A DNA stretch of 64,000 nt from an uncultured Alphaproteobacteria bacterium (GCA_902826095.1 CADEDN010000009.1:1-64000), one strand, 5' to 3'. Positions 46,483 to 55,917 are shown, numbered from the stretch's first letter. Notes: generated from the sequence alone by a model not told the origin. A program made the numbers and translations.

Positions 46483-47670
46483 ATGAAAATTTTCGTCATC
46501 GGCGGCGACGGCTTTTGCGGTTGGCCGACATCCCTCCATCTGTCCAACCTCGGCCACGACGTCGTTATTGTCGACGATTTGTCCCGCCGGAAGATCGACG
46601 TCGAGCTTGAGGTCGAATCGCTGACGCCGATCCGCCCGATCTCGCTCCGCCTCGCCGCCTGGAAAGAGGTTTCCGGCCGCACGATCCGTTTCGAGATGAT
46701 CAATGTCGCGAGGAATTATGCGCGCCTCCTCCATCTCATTGAGGAGGAGCGGCCCGAAGCGCTCATTCACTTCGCCGAACAGCGCGCCGCGCCCTATTCG
46801 ATGAAGTCGTCTTTCCACAAGCGCTACACCGTCGACAACAACATCAACGCGACGAACAACATTCTGGCGGCGATCGTCGAAGCCGGCGTCGACGCGCATC
46901 TCATCCATCTTGGAACAATGGGAGTCTACGGATACGGGACCGCCGGGATGAAGATTCCGGAAGGGTATCTGCCGGTGAAGATCGCAACAGAGGATGGCCG
47001 CGAAATTACGCAGGAAATCCTCTATCCGGCCAATCCGGGCTCGATCTATCACATGACCAAGACGCAGGATCAGCTGCTCTTTGCGTTCTACAACAAGAAC
47101 GACAAGCTGAAGATCACCGACCTGCACCAGGGGATCGTCTGGGGGACGCAGACGAGCGAAACGCGTCTCGACGAACGGCTGATCAACCGCTTCGATTATG
47201 ACGGCGACTACGGCACGGTCCTTAACCGTTTCCTGATGCAGGCGGCGGTCGGACACCCGATGACGGTGCACGGCACCGGCGGGCAGACCCGCGCCTTCAT
47301 CCACATTCAGGACACGGTTCGCTGCATCCAGCTCGCCGTCGAGAACCCGCCCCAGCATGGCGAGCGCGTTCACATTCTCAATCAAATGACGGAAACGCAC
47401 CGCATTCGCGACCTCGCGCGCATGATCGCCGAAAAGACCGGCGCACGAATCGAAAATGTCAGCAATCCGAGAAATGAAGCGGCCGAGAACGATCTTGACG
47501 TCGAGAACCGCCGGCTTCTCAATCTCGGTCTCGACCCGATCACGCTCGAAGAGGGATTGCTCGAGGAAGTGCGCGAGATCGCGCGCAAATACGCCCATCG
47601 CTGCGATCGGACGAAAATCCCCTGCGTCTCCTACTGGAACGACGCGCAGCGCCAGAAAGCGGAGAGCTGA
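46483..47670 (+). CDS. sqdB: UDP-sulfoquinovose synthase-like NAD-dependent epimerase/dehydratase
   Basis: 395 residues from ATG 46483 (GAG upstream; a GTG at 46471 is in frame). The extended-SDR start is MKIFVIGGDGFCGWPTSLHL. SqdB-like features are DDLSRRKIDVELEVESLTPI, LIHFAEQRAAPYSM, LIHLGTMGVYGYG, the catalytic YHMTKTQDQLLFAF, ITDLHQGIVWGTQTSET, and VHGTGGQTRAFIHIQDTVRC. It converts UDP-glucose and sulfite to UDP-sulfoquinovose for the sulfolipid SQDG. No glycosyltransferase partner is in the window, so the final product is inferred. Confidence 0.88.
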   Translation: MKIFVIGGDGFCGWPTSLHLSNLGHDVVIVDDLSRRKIDVELEVESLTPIRPISLRLAAWKEVSGRTIRFEMINVARNYARLLHLIEEERPEALIHFAEQRAAPYSMKSSFHKRYTVDNNINATNNILAAIVEAGVDAHLIHLGTMGVYGYGTAGMKIPEGYLPVKIATEDGREITQEILYPANPGSIYHMTKTQDQLLFAFYNKNDKLKITDLHQGIVWGTQTSETRLDERLINRFDYDGDYGTVLNRFLMQAAVGHPMTVHGTGGQTRAFIHIQDTVRCIQLAVENPPQHGERVHILNQMTETHRIRDLARMIAEKTGARIENVSNPRNEAAENDLDVENRRLLNLGLDPITLEEGLLEEVREIARKYAHRCDRTKIPCVSYWNDAQRQKAES

Positions 47671-47674
47671 GCGC

Positions 47675-47706
47675 AAAAAACTGGCGCCGCCCGAAGGCGA
47701 CGCCAG
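47675..47706 (-). terminator. intrinsic terminator of the 47738 lipoprotein gene
   Basis: On the minus strand CTGGCGTCGCC-TTCG-GGCGGCGCCAG runs into six T. It has a stable UUCG tetraloop. It lies after the lipoprotein stop and just beyond the convergent sqdB end, and could also end sqdB transcripts weakly. Confidence 0.9.
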
Positions 47707-47737
47707 CCTACTCATACTGAAACTGAAAAAGTAACGC

Positions 47738-48109
47738 TTACTGCTGCGGGGCCGCTTCGTCGGCCGCCGCGTCGACAGCGCCTTCAGCGGCGTCAGCGGC
47801 GACGTCGACAACGCCTTCCGCGGCGCCTTCGACGGTCGTTTCCGCCGTCGCATCGGCCGAGGCCGCGATCGGCTGAGCCGCTTCCGCGGAGCCTTCCGCC
47901 GTCATGGCGCCTTCGGCGGTCGCGTCGGCCGCGGCGACATCCGCGGTCGCGGCGTCGGTTGCGGTCGCGTCGGCCGGAGCCGCTTCGTCCGTCGTCGCAA
48001 CGGCCGAAGCCGCGTCAACCGCCGCTGCGTCCGTCGTGGTTTCCGTGGCGCAGGCCGCAAGGCCGAGCGCGAAAGCGGCGCTGAGCGCCAAAGTGACTTG
48101 AGTTTTCAT
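47738..48109 (-). CDS. alanine-rich lipoprotein, low complexity
   Basis: 123 residues from ATG 48109. It has a signal peptide with a lipobox (LALSAAFALGLAAC, lipidated Cys). The mature part is almost only Ala, Asp, Thr, Glu and Val in imperfect repeats of the ADATA/AAEGAVDAA type. It is acidic and probably an extended periplasmic chain. It resembles 51410-51763 in plan. No enzyme motif. It has its own terminator. Confidence 0.75.
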   Translation of the reverse strand: MKTQVTLALSAAFALGLAACATETTTDAAAVDAASAVATTDEAAPADATATDAATADVAAADATAEGAMTAEGSAEAAQPIAASADATAETTVEGAAEGVVDVAADAAEGAVDAAADEAAPQQ

Positions 48110-48223
48110 GGGTTGCACCCTCCGTTGATAACTGCGGGACATCAATCGCAGTCGCTCGACATATACAAGCGCGGCAAAGGCATTTACGCAGATTTAATCG
48201 ATACGGAGATTACCGGACGGTAA

Positions 48224-49972
48224 TCAATTCGCGGCTTTTGCGAAGCCCGAAAAATAGGCGATCGCCTCTTCAAGCGATTTCGAATCAGCTGTCCGCCAGT
48301 CGTGAACGCTGTCGCGATTGAGAAGATCGCCTTTGGACGAAAGAATCAGGATCGTTGGGGTTCCGACGATTTCGGCGACGCCAAACCGGGCCGCGACATC
48401 GAGATTGCGATCGCGTTGGCCGACATCGACAAAGACGAGGTGAAATCCGCTCTCAATGATTGAAGCGAGAGTCGGATCCTCGAACTTGCCGGCAAGCCCC
48501 CGGCTGTCATGACACCAGTTCGCGCCAAGCACGAGCAGCACATTCTTGCCGGATGCGGCGGCGGCGAGAAGGGCGGCGTCGACATCGCGTTGCGCATCGG
48601 CGCGCTCGTCGAACGGTCTTGGTTCGGACGCGGCCTTGCGCGCGGCATGATCTTCGGCGACCCTTGCGGCGAGACGCACCAGTCGCTCTTCGACGGCGTT
48701 GAACGTCGGGTGCGTCCCTTTTGCCGGCGTTTGGCTGACGCCGGTCGCGGCGAACGCAAACACGACCTCGCGGCGATCGCTCGCGCCCGCTTTGGCCTTC
48801 AAGATCCACGCGCCGCTATAGACGCCATAGGCTTCGCCCGCATGTCCGATCAGGGAGCGGCCCTCAAGCAAGGACGCGTTTCCCGGCGCCGTCTGAACGC
48901 CGAGTCCGAAGGCGGCGAAAAAGCCTTCTTCCGCATCCCCGTTCGGCTTGACCGCATCAAATCGCCATTGCGGCGCGACCAATGCGCCCTTTTCGCTCAG
49001 CTTGCTGACTAACGCCGCGAGATCAACGACGGACGCACGAAGCCCGCCTTGCGGCGAAAAGAGCGTAGGATTGTCGCCGGGGCGATAGTTCGCAAGAAAC
49101 GCTTCGCGATCAAATCCGTCCGGGGCGAGAAAGCTCGGGAGCGCGGCGGCGAGATTTTCGGGCGAGTCATTGGCGATCGCCCACGACTTTCCGTCCCGTT
49201 GATAAAGCACCGCCCCTTCGCGCCGCGCCGCCGGCGAAACGCCTGACCAATTATAGCCGATATCGAGGCCAAGCGGCTCGAAAACGCGCTCCGTCATGAG
49301 CCGGTCGAACCGCTCGCCTGACGCGCCTTCGATGATTCCTGCAAGCACCCCGTAATTGAGATTGGCGTATTTGAACCAGGCGCCAGGACCGACATCTACG
49401 CCGGCGACAGGCGGTGCGAATGGCGGCGCCGCGACTTCGAAAAGCGCGCGAAACTGCCCCGGCGCCGCAATCCAGTATTCCTCCGGATCGCGCAGGGAAG
49501 ATTTATGCGACAACAGCTGGCGCGCCGTTATCGGACGATCCGGGAACGCCGGATTTCTGAACGTCCAACCAAGATAAGCGGAAACATCGCGATCGAGATC
49601 GACCTTGCCTTCTTCGACTAGGTCGTCGACGCCTATGGCGAGCGCCATTTTCGATATCGACGCGACGCGGAATTTCGTTTCCGGCCCGAACGGCCGTTTG
49701 CAGGCGTTGCGTTTCTTCGCCTGAAATTCCGCGCAGCCGGCGGCGCCGGCGTAAACGAGTTCGCCGTCAATTTTCACCGCGAGCGCGGCGGCCGCGATCG
49801 GGTCCGTCGGCCCCTTGCCTTTGACGATTGCCGACAGCGCCTTGTCGTAGGATGCTCCGGACGCGCCGCGCTCTGCAGCGACTGGCGCTGAGCAAAAACA
49901 GAGCGCGGCCAGAAACGCGGAACCTGCCGCAATTGAGCGCGAAAAGCGGGCGCTGAAATTGTCACTGGCCAT
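48224..49972 (-). CDS. serine hydrolase (beta-lactamase/PBP4-like) fused to a thioredoxin-fold domain
   Basis: 582 residues from ATG 49972 (GAGAGGCGG upstream). A GTG at 49993 overlapping the aminotransferase stop is possible. It has a signal peptide ending FCSAPVAA. Class-C-like serine hydrolase features are SxxK in VASISKMAL (Ser105), YxN in FKYANLNYG (Tyr202) and HxG in SLIGHAGEAYG. From about residue 455 there is a thioredoxin-like domain with LLVLGANWCHDSRGLAGKF, keeping only the first active-site Cys, and a cis-Pro region EIVGTPTILIL. Periplasmic. The hydrolase may be a D-aminopeptidase or esterase, and the fusion is unusual. Confidence 0.85.
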   Translation of the reverse strand: MASDNFSARFSRSIAAGSAFLAALCFCSAPVAAERGASGASYDKALSAIVKGKGPTDPIAAAALAVKIDGELVYAGAAGCAEFQAKKRNACKRPFGPETKFRVASISKMALAIGVDDLVEEGKVDLDRDVSAYLGWTFRNPAFPDRPITARQLLSHKSSLRDPEEYWIAAPGQFRALFEVAAPPFAPPVAGVDVGPGAWFKYANLNYGVLAGIIEGASGERFDRLMTERVFEPLGLDIGYNWSGVSPAARREGAVLYQRDGKSWAIANDSPENLAAALPSFLAPDGFDREAFLANYRPGDNPTLFSPQGGLRASVVDLAALVSKLSEKGALVAPQWRFDAVKPNGDAEEGFFAAFGLGVQTAPGNASLLEGRSLIGHAGEAYGVYSGAWILKAKAGASDRREVVFAFAATGVSQTPAKGTHPTFNAVEERLVRLAARVAEDHAARKAASEPRPFDERADAQRDVDAALLAAAASGKNVLLVLGANWCHDSRGLAGKFEDPTLASIIESGFHLVFVDVGQRDRNLDVAARFGVAEIVGTPTILILSSKGDLLNRDSVHDWRTADSKSLEEAIAYFSGFAKAAN

Positions 49973-49989
49973 CCGCGCCTCTCGTTTTC

Positions 49990-51156
49990 TCACGTCAAAT
50001 AAGCCTTGAGCCGCCGCGTCGCTTCTTCAAGCACGTCATGCTTTTTGCAAAAGCAGAAACGCGCATAGCGGCGCGGCGCGCTCTTGTCGTCGGCGGCGTA
50101 AAACGCGGAAACCGGGACAGCCGTGACGCCGGCCTTTTCAGTAATTTCGCGGCAGAAGGCGGCGTCATCCTCGCGCCCGACTGAGCCGATATCGACGGTT
50201 GCGAAATAGGTTCCCTCGCAGGGGAGGACGTCCAATCCCGCCTGCCGAAGCCCGTCGACGATTTTGTCGCGCTTGGCCTGCATGCCGGCGATGAACGCCC
50301 GATAATAATCATCGCCGAAATCAAGACCCTTCGCGACCGCGAATTGCAAATGCGGCGGGCAAACGTAAGCGAAGAACTGATGCGCTTTCATCATGCCGGT
50401 GATGAGCCGCTCGGGACCGGTCGCATAGCCGATCCGCCAGCCCGTCATTGAAAACGTCTTTCCAGACGATCCAATCCTGACGCACCGATCGCGCATGCCG
50501 AGAATTGTCATCAATGGCGTATGCGGAACGTCGTCGAAAATGAGGTGTTCATAGACCTCGTCGCAGATGACGATGAGATCTCGCTCGATTGCGGCCTCGG
50601 CGATGACGCCAAGCTCTTCGCGGGTCAACACGCGCCCTGTCGGGTTGTGCGGCGAGTTGATCGCAATGACGCGCGTCCTTGGCGATAAAGCGGCTTCGAG
50701 CGCGGCCCTTTCGATTCGCCACCCGGGCGGCTTCAGGGGAATGATTCGGGGGACGGCGCCGGCCGCTTCAACCATTGGCGCATAGGTGTCGTAGAAGGGC
50801 GCGAAAAGAATCGCCTCGTCGCCGGGCTGCAGGAAGGCGAGGAACGCCGCAGCGAGCGCCGCCGTCGCGCCAGCGGTCACCAGGGTTTCCTGCTCCCAAT
50901 CGATATCAAGTCCATAGAAGCGCTTGTTCGAACGGGCGAGCGCCTGGCGAAGCTCCGGGACGCCCTGGACCGGCGCATATTGGTTGGGGCCGGCCTCGAT
51001 GGCGCGCGCCGCCGCGTCAATCAGCGATCGCGGACCGTCCTCATCCGGAAATCCCTGGCCGAGATTGATCGCGCCATGCTGACGCGCCAGCGCCGACATC
51101 ACCGCAAAGATCGTCACCGGACGGCCGGCGAAGACCGGATTAAGAGGTCGCGTCAT
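49990..51156 (-). CDS. class I/II pyridoxal-phosphate aminotransferase
   Basis: 388 residues from ATG 51156. Fold type I sequence: INLGQGFPDEDGPRSLIDAA, the NSPHNPTGRVLTREEL asparagine loop, ICDEVYEHLIFDD, the Schiff-base Lys in SSGKTFSMTGWRIGY, and the substrate-carboxylate Arg in ARFCFCKKHD. It is similar to YbdL/kynurenine-aminotransferase-type enzymes acting on methionine or aromatic amino acids. Exact substrate unknown. Its stop is close to the serine-hydrolase start, so both may be on one transcript. Confidence 0.92.
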   Translation of the reverse strand: MTRPLNPVFAGRPVTIFAVMSALARQHGAINLGQGFPDEDGPRSLIDAAARAIEAGPNQYAPVQGVPELRQALARSNKRFYGLDIDWEQETLVTAGATAALAAAFLAFLQPGDEAILFAPFYDTYAPMVEAAGAVPRIIPLKPPGWRIERAALEAALSPRTRVIAINSPHNPTGRVLTREELGVIAEAAIERDLIVICDEVYEHLIFDDVPHTPLMTILGMRDRCVRIGSSGKTFSMTGWRIGYATGPERLITGMMKAHQFFAYVCPPHLQFAVAKGLDFGDDYYRAFIAGMQAKRDKIVDGLRQAGLDVLPCEGTYFATVDIGSVGREDDAAFCREITEKAGVTAVPVSAFYAADDKSAPRRYARFCFCKKHDVLEEATRRLKAYLT

Positions 51157-51349
51157 CAAACGATCCGACCAAAGATTAAATTTTCGACAGCATTCTGACC
51201 GTCTGTGACGGCCAATCGCTTACAGGCGCCTCCGCTAACATGTTTTCGGCGCATGGGTGAAGGCGATCGCGCGCCGCGCCAATCAATTCCGGCGGCCTTG
51301 TCCGTCAAGACAGGGGCGATCGCAAAGCGATCCCATCGGGCAGGCGCGC

Positions 51350-51384
51350 AAAACAAAAGCCGCCCCACAGCGTGAAGCGGCTTT
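51350..51384 (-). terminator. terminator of the 51410 lipoprotein gene
   Basis: On the minus strand AAAGCCGC and GCGGCTTT form a stem around a 13-nt loop, followed by TGTTTT. A small hairpin AAGGAC-N4-GTCCTT (51391-51406) lies between it and the stop codon. Confidence 0.75.
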
Positions 51385-51409
51385 CATTCAAAGGACGTAA
51401 GTCCTTGAT

Positions 51410-51763
51410 TTATTGAGGCTGGTCGTCCGTCGCTTCTTCAACGGCCGCAGCGGCGTCATTGACGGCGCCTTCAACCGCTTCGCCAGTCGCGTCGAGCGCT
51501 TCGCCGGTTGCATCGACAGCGCCTTCAACGACACCGCCAGCCGCATCCATCGCGTCGCCGGTCGCGTCGACAGCGCCGTCAACGACGTCGCCGGTCGCGG
51601 CGGCGGCATCGTCAACAATTTCGCCAGTCGCGGCCGCAGCAGCGTCAACGGCTTCGCCCGCTTCTTCCACAGCGGCGTCGGTCGCCGCCTCTTTCTTGGC
51701 ACACGCCGTCAGTCCGCCGGCGGCGAACGAAACGGCCAACAAAATCAACCACTTCTTGCTCAT
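51410..51763 (-). CDS. second alanine-rich lipoprotein with DA(A/T)G repeats
   Basis: 117 residues. The lipobox signal is LLAVSFAAGGLTACAKKE. The mature chain repeats units of about 11 residues such as AAAATGEIVDD, AAAATGDVVDG, AVDATGDAMDA and AVDATGEALDA, which would form an acidic amphipathic helix or coil. It is similar in design to 47738-48109 but with a clearer repeat. It has its own terminator. The unknown role could be as an envelope spacer or for metal/cation binding. Confidence 0.75.
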   Translation of the reverse strand: MSKKWLILLAVSFAAGGLTACAKKEAATDAAVEEAGEAVDAAAAATGEIVDDAAAATGDVVDGAVDATGDAMDAAGGVVEGAVDATGEALDATGEAVEGAVNDAAAAVEEATDDQPQ

Positions 51764-52065
51764 GATCCTTGCACCCCTGCTGGCGCCGTCGTGAATTCGG
51801 CGGCGGAATCGAGCAGCTTTTGTCAGATTTTGTTTGTTTCGTCAAAGCGTTGGCTGGGTTAATGCTTGGAAAGCTCTGTCGGGGAATCGCGGTTTTCCCC
51901 AGCAAACAGGCGTGTTTTCGCAACCACAACCCTTTGGTTAAGCTTGCGCAAGGTCGACCGAGGCGCTGTGACGCAGCCGCCGTGTCAGTCGCGACGCCTT
52001 TTGCGGCGCTGGCCAATAGCGACAAAGCAGCCGCAGAATTGGCGTTCGCCGATGGGAGAAACTTT

Positions 52066-52887
52066 ATGCGCGCCCTTTTATTGCTTTGCATCGTCCTTGC
52101 CGCCGCCTGCGGTCGAAAAGCCGAATCGTCGAGCGCGTCCGCGAACGCGGCCCCGGCGCCGATCGCGGCGACGACGTCCGAGATCGAACCGACGCGCGAT
52201 GTCGCGCCATGGCCCGAAGGATTTCCAAAGCCGTCAGTCGACTATGCTGGCGTTTTTGATTTCGGCGCCGCGGGCGAGACCATTGAAGTGACGGTCGCCG
52301 CGTCGGGAATGAAGCAGCGGATGGCGCTTCCGCCCGGCCGCGCTTTTGGCGCAGGGTCCGGCCAATGGTCGCAAATCATGGTCAATGAAAACAACGGCGC
52401 CGCGATGATGATGTGGCCGGAAGGGGAAGGCGCGCCGAAGATCGCGTCGACGATGTCAAGAAACGACGTCGGCGCCATGGCTTCCGCGTTCGGCGTCGAT
52501 CAAACGGCGCAAGCGCGCGCGAAAAGGACGGGTTCTGATAAAATCGCCGGCGAATCCTGCGCGGTGTACGAGGTCGCGGCGGAAAACGAAAATGACGCGC
52601 CGGTCAACGCCTGCGTCACGCGCGACGGGATACCGCTGCGCCTCATCAGCGGCGGTCAAACCGTCATGCTGGCGAAATCGATTGAGCGCGGCCGCCAGGA
52701 TCCGTCGCTCTTTTCGCCGCCCGCCGGCTATGAAGTCGTCGACATGGGCGAGTGCATGCGGATGAGCGCCGAAATGATGAAGTCCGTGCAGGACGGCAAG
52801 ATGCCCGACATGTCGGTCATGGGCCCGAAGATGGAAAAGTGCCGCGTGATCGGCGAAAAAATGGGCGCGATGTTCGGCGCCCAATAG
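52066..52887 (+). CDS. lipoprotein with DUF4412-like region
   Basis: 273 residues from ATG 52066 after GGGAGAAAC. The lipobox is LLCIVLAAACGRK. The mature part has a soluble beta-rich domain (VDYAGVFDFGAAGETIEVTV, WSQIMVNENNGAAMMMWP). Then comes SDKIAGESCAVYEVAAEN with DAPVNACVTRDGIPLRLISG, the type of segment seen in DUF4412-like proteins. A Met-rich C-terminus (MRMSAEMMKSVQDGKMPDMS) follows. The 300-bp spacer before it is gene-free and AT-rich near 51830, probably its promoter. Confidence 0.72.
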   Translation: MRALLLLCIVLAAACGRKAESSSASANAAPAPIAATTSEIEPTRDVAPWPEGFPKPSVDYAGVFDFGAAGETIEVTVAASGMKQRMALPPGRAFGAGSGQWSQIMVNENNGAAMMMWPEGEGAPKIASTMSRNDVGAMASAFGVDQTAQARAKRTGSDKIAGESCAVYEVAAENENDAPVNACVTRDGIPLRLISGGQTVMLAKSIERGRQDPSLFSPPAGYEVVDMGECMRMSAEMMKSVQDGKMPDMSVMGPKMEKCRVIGEKMGAMFGAQ

Positions 52888-52899
52888 GTTGCCGCCCGG

Positions 52900-54744
52900 T
52901 TATTGCGCGCTTCTTTCGGCGGCGAGGCCGAGCCGCGTCGCCGGGTCCTCGCCTTTGGGGCCCGGCTTTCCGAGGTCGACAAACGGCAGCGGCGCCTTGG
53001 GCTTGGCCGTCACCGTCATCGCGCCGCCTTCGGCGATGAAATCGCCGAGCGCGGCCATGACCGCGCCGAAGGGCGACGCCGCCCCGGCGGCGCGCATGGC
53101 GAGCGCCGAAGCTGATCGAAGGTCCGCCGGTTTGATCGAGCCGGCGGGAGCGCCGGTCGCCTGCCCCTGCAAATCCGCCATTAGCGCGAATGCGCGTTCA
53201 AGCACGCCCTGATCGACCACGCGGGCCGAAAAGCCGGTCAATGTCGAATCCGCGAACATCGCCGACATGGCGGCGGCGTCGAACGCCTCGCCCGATTTCG
53301 GCGCAAGCGAAGCCAGCGCCTTGAATTTCGGAAGCCCGGCGTCGACACGGGATTCGACGCGGCCGATTTTCTCAATCACCGCGCTTCCGGTGAGCGTCGC
53401 CTTGCCGTTTTCCGGCGACCACAGATAGTCGCTGACAGAAGACGAGATGTCGAACTTCGAAAAGCCGTGTCGCTCAAGCGAGACGAGCATGTCCTGCATC
53501 TGCTTTGCCTGCGGATCATCCGCCGGCGCCTGAGAAAGCCCGAATTTCATCAATCCGCCGACATCGAACGTCATGCTTCTGACGCTTGCCTTGATCGCCG
53601 TCGGCGCGAACCACTGGAATTGCGACAGATCGGTGTAGGATTCAGCGAGCGAATAGAAAGGCGCCCCTTCAATCTCATAGCGCTCGCCGAACGATCGCCA
53701 GACGCCGAGGCTCAGCAGCGCTTTTTCGCTGGCCGGCGGCGTCTTGCCGGCGACCAGATAGGACAGGAGTTTCGCCAGCCGAAAATCCGCGACGGAATAG
53801 TGATCGACGCCGCCCGACATTTCGATCGAGGCCGGCGATGCGCCGCCTTCCGCGGCCGGCGTCGGCGTGGACATCGACCAGGTCAGACCGGAAACGATCG
53901 ATTCGTCGAGATCGCCGCGCCGCATGCCGCGCATGCCAATCCGCCCTGCGCCGTAGCTCGCCGTCATCTCGCCGCCGGGCGCGCCCATTTTGAGGTCGGT
54001 CTTGAGATTGCGCATGCCGAGCGCGTCAAAACTCATCATCCGGCCGAATTGGGCGTAGCCGCGCATGAGCGCCCCGATATTGTCCGCGCCGTCAGCCGAA
54101 CCAGCTTTTTGAGCTTCAGCGCCATGCAACATCAAATTGTCGACAACGATGCGCTCGGCGGTTGTCACCGCCGCGGTGACGTCGGAGGTTTTGCGCATTT
54201 CCGCCAGCGCTTCATCGGCGAGCGGCGATTGCGAATTTTGCATCGCCTTGATTGTCGCCTCGACCGAGGCGCGATTGGCTTTCTCGATCCATTCTTCAAG
54301 CCCGAAGGTCTTGAAGCCGCGAGCATCGATGCGCTTTGCGACCAGTAACGCGGCCGCCGGCGATTTGAGCGCCTCTTTCGCCGCGAGCTTCGCTGGGTCG
54401 GCGCCGTAGAGTCGCAGTTCGTCAATCTGGAGACCGGCTTCAAGGTCATCGCCGAAGGCGATGGTGACGCCCTTCGCGACAACGCCGCGGCCGTCGGCGG
54501 CGAAGGATGCGAAACTCATGGGCGCGATTGGACGCAACGCTTCCGCAATCGCGCGGTAGCCGGCTTCATCCGCGAGCGGAGCGGCAGGCGCGCTCTTTTC
54601 AACGCCATCGAAAAAGGCAAGGCGCGCGCCCGGCGAATAAGCGCTCGCCGGCGCTGCCGCCTCGACCGGCGCGGAGGCGTAATTGGCCCCAACGGCCGCC
54701 GCCCCCCAAAGCATTGCCGCAATGACGGCGCGTGACGATTTCAT
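52900..54744 (-). CDS. large secreted protein of unknown function
   Basis: 614 residues with a signal peptide ending AVGANYASAPVEAA. The sequence has repeated patterns of the type ...F..FD.LGMRNL...., for example MMSFDALGMRNLKTDL and MKFGLSQAPADDP. It also has VSGLTWSMSTP, FKTFGLEEWIEKAN and VEKIGR-like VIEKIGRVESRV. It is probably a periplasmic beta-rich protein. No family is recognised. It ends 12 bases from the convergent lipoprotein. Confidence 0.7.
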   Translation of the reverse strand: MKSSRAVIAAMLWGAAAVGANYASAPVEAAAPASAYSPGARLAFFDGVEKSAPAAPLADEAGYRAIAEALRPIAPMSFASFAADGRGVVAKGVTIAFGDDLEAGLQIDELRLYGADPAKLAAKEALKSPAAALLVAKRIDARGFKTFGLEEWIEKANRASVEATIKAMQNSQSPLADEALAEMRKTSDVTAAVTTAERIVVDNLMLHGAEAQKAGSADGADNIGALMRGYAQFGRMMSFDALGMRNLKTDLKMGAPGGEMTASYGAGRIGMRGMRRGDLDESIVSGLTWSMSTPTPAAEGGASPASIEMSGGVDHYSVADFRLAKLLSYLVAGKTPPASEKALLSLGVWRSFGERYEIEGAPFYSLAESYTDLSQFQWFAPTAIKASVRSMTFDVGGLMKFGLSQAPADDPQAKQMQDMLVSLERHGFSKFDISSSVSDYLWSPENGKATLTGSAVIEKIGRVESRVDAGLPKFKALASLAPKSGEAFDAAAMSAMFADSTLTGFSARVVDQGVLERAFALMADLQGQATGAPAGSIKPADLRSASALAMRAAGAASPFGAVMAALGDFIAEGGAMTVTAKPKAPLPFVDLGKPGPKGEDPATRLGLAAERSAQ

Positions 54745-54840
54745 GATTTGCCCCCTTCAATAGCCGAAACCAGCTTAGCGAAGCGTACGGCCAATGAAAG
54801 CCCACTTTGCAGCGAATGGAAGGCCCTTAGGCGCCGCCAA

Positions 54841-55917
54841 TCAATCGATCGCCGCCTTGCGAAAGAGCGTCGCCTTGGTCAGGAAGGCGATCGTCTCACC
54901 CGCCTTCTGCAGGCCGGCCGCCGCGAACTGGCGCTCAAGATCGAGCCGGCAATAGCTGTCGTAATAGGGCTCATGAAAGCCGCGCGGGAAGTTCTCAAGC
55001 AACGTATCAAAACCCGGCTCATCGCCATACTGGATCGTATCGACGAGAATAAGCGCGCCGCCGGGTCTTAGCAGCCTGGCGATCTCGGCAGCGACTTCGT
55101 CGCGAACTGCCGGCGGCAGTTCGTGGAAGAGATAGACAGCCGTCACGATATTGAATGACGCGTCCGCAAGACCGGTCGCCTCGGCCTTCGCCTCGACGAA
55201 ACGGACGTTGCGGAAGCGCGCGAGGCGGCTGCGCGCTTTGCCAAGATAGGCGGGCGAAAGATCAAGCGCCGTCGCTTTGAGCCCGGGCCAATTGTCGATG
55301 ACGCTCTCAAGAAAGCCGCCGGCGCCGCAGGCGAGATCGAGCATTTCAAGGTCGGCGCAATCGGCCGCCGCGATTTCGCGCCCTAAATAGGGAAGCGCTT
55401 GGCGCCGCATCGCCGCGCCGGCGCCCGTGAATAGCGTCTCGACCTGCATGTCGTAGCGCTCGGCCGAATCCGCCGACAGCCAGCCGTCGGTCTGGAAATG
55501 GAAATTCTGCAGATAGTAGCGTGGAAATTTTTCTTTCAGATCGTCGCGAAGAATCTCCGAATGGGCGTTGGCGTGTTTTCGGCGCGCGACTTCATCCGTG
55601 TCGCGAAGATAATCGCGGGAAAGGCGCGCCAGCTTCGCTAGCGACGGCGGGCGCCGCAGCTCAAGCGGCGTCTTGTATTCGCCCGCCTCGATGTTTCGCC
55701 AATCGGCTCTGAAAAGATCCCGAAACGACCGCTTCAGCCGCTCGCGGTCGAGGGGCGCGAATTCCTCCGCGTAGGGCGCGTCACCGGGCCGGGCGAGCGG
55801 GCCCATCCGCCGGCGCCCCGCGAGGTAATGACCCGTATACCAGGCGATGCGGGCGAGCTGCGATGCGCTGTAGACGGCGCGTTTCGCGCCTGTTGTTGCG
55901 ACGGATGCGAGCGACAT
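54841..55917 (-). CDS. class I SAM-dependent methyltransferase
   Basis: 358 residues. An N-terminal helical part has ARIAWYTGHYLAGRRRMGPL. A central methyltransferase domain follows, with motif I LEMLDLACGAGGFLESVID, DLSPAYLGKARSRL, FVEAKAEATGLADASFNIV, and VYLFHELPPAVRDEVAAEIA with LLRPGGALILVDTIQYGDEP. The target is unknown. Its 5' end is 3 bases from the preceding RNA methyltransferase stop, so the two are probably cotranscribed. Confidence 0.88.
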   Translation of the reverse strand: MSLASVATTGAKRAVYSASQLARIAWYTGHYLAGRRRMGPLARPGDAPYAEEFAPLDRERLKRSFRDLFRADWRNIEAGEYKTPLELRRPPSLAKLARLSRDYLRDTDEVARRKHANAHSEILRDDLKEKFPRYYLQNFHFQTDGWLSADSAERYDMQVETLFTGAGAAMRRQALPYLGREIAAADCADLEMLDLACGAGGFLESVIDNWPGLKATALDLSPAYLGKARSRLARFRNVRFVEAKAEATGLADASFNIVTAVYLFHELPPAVRDEVAAEIARLLRPGGALILVDTIQYGDEPGFDTLLENFPRGFHEPYYDSYCRLDLERQFAAAGLQKAGETIAFLTKATLFRKAAID

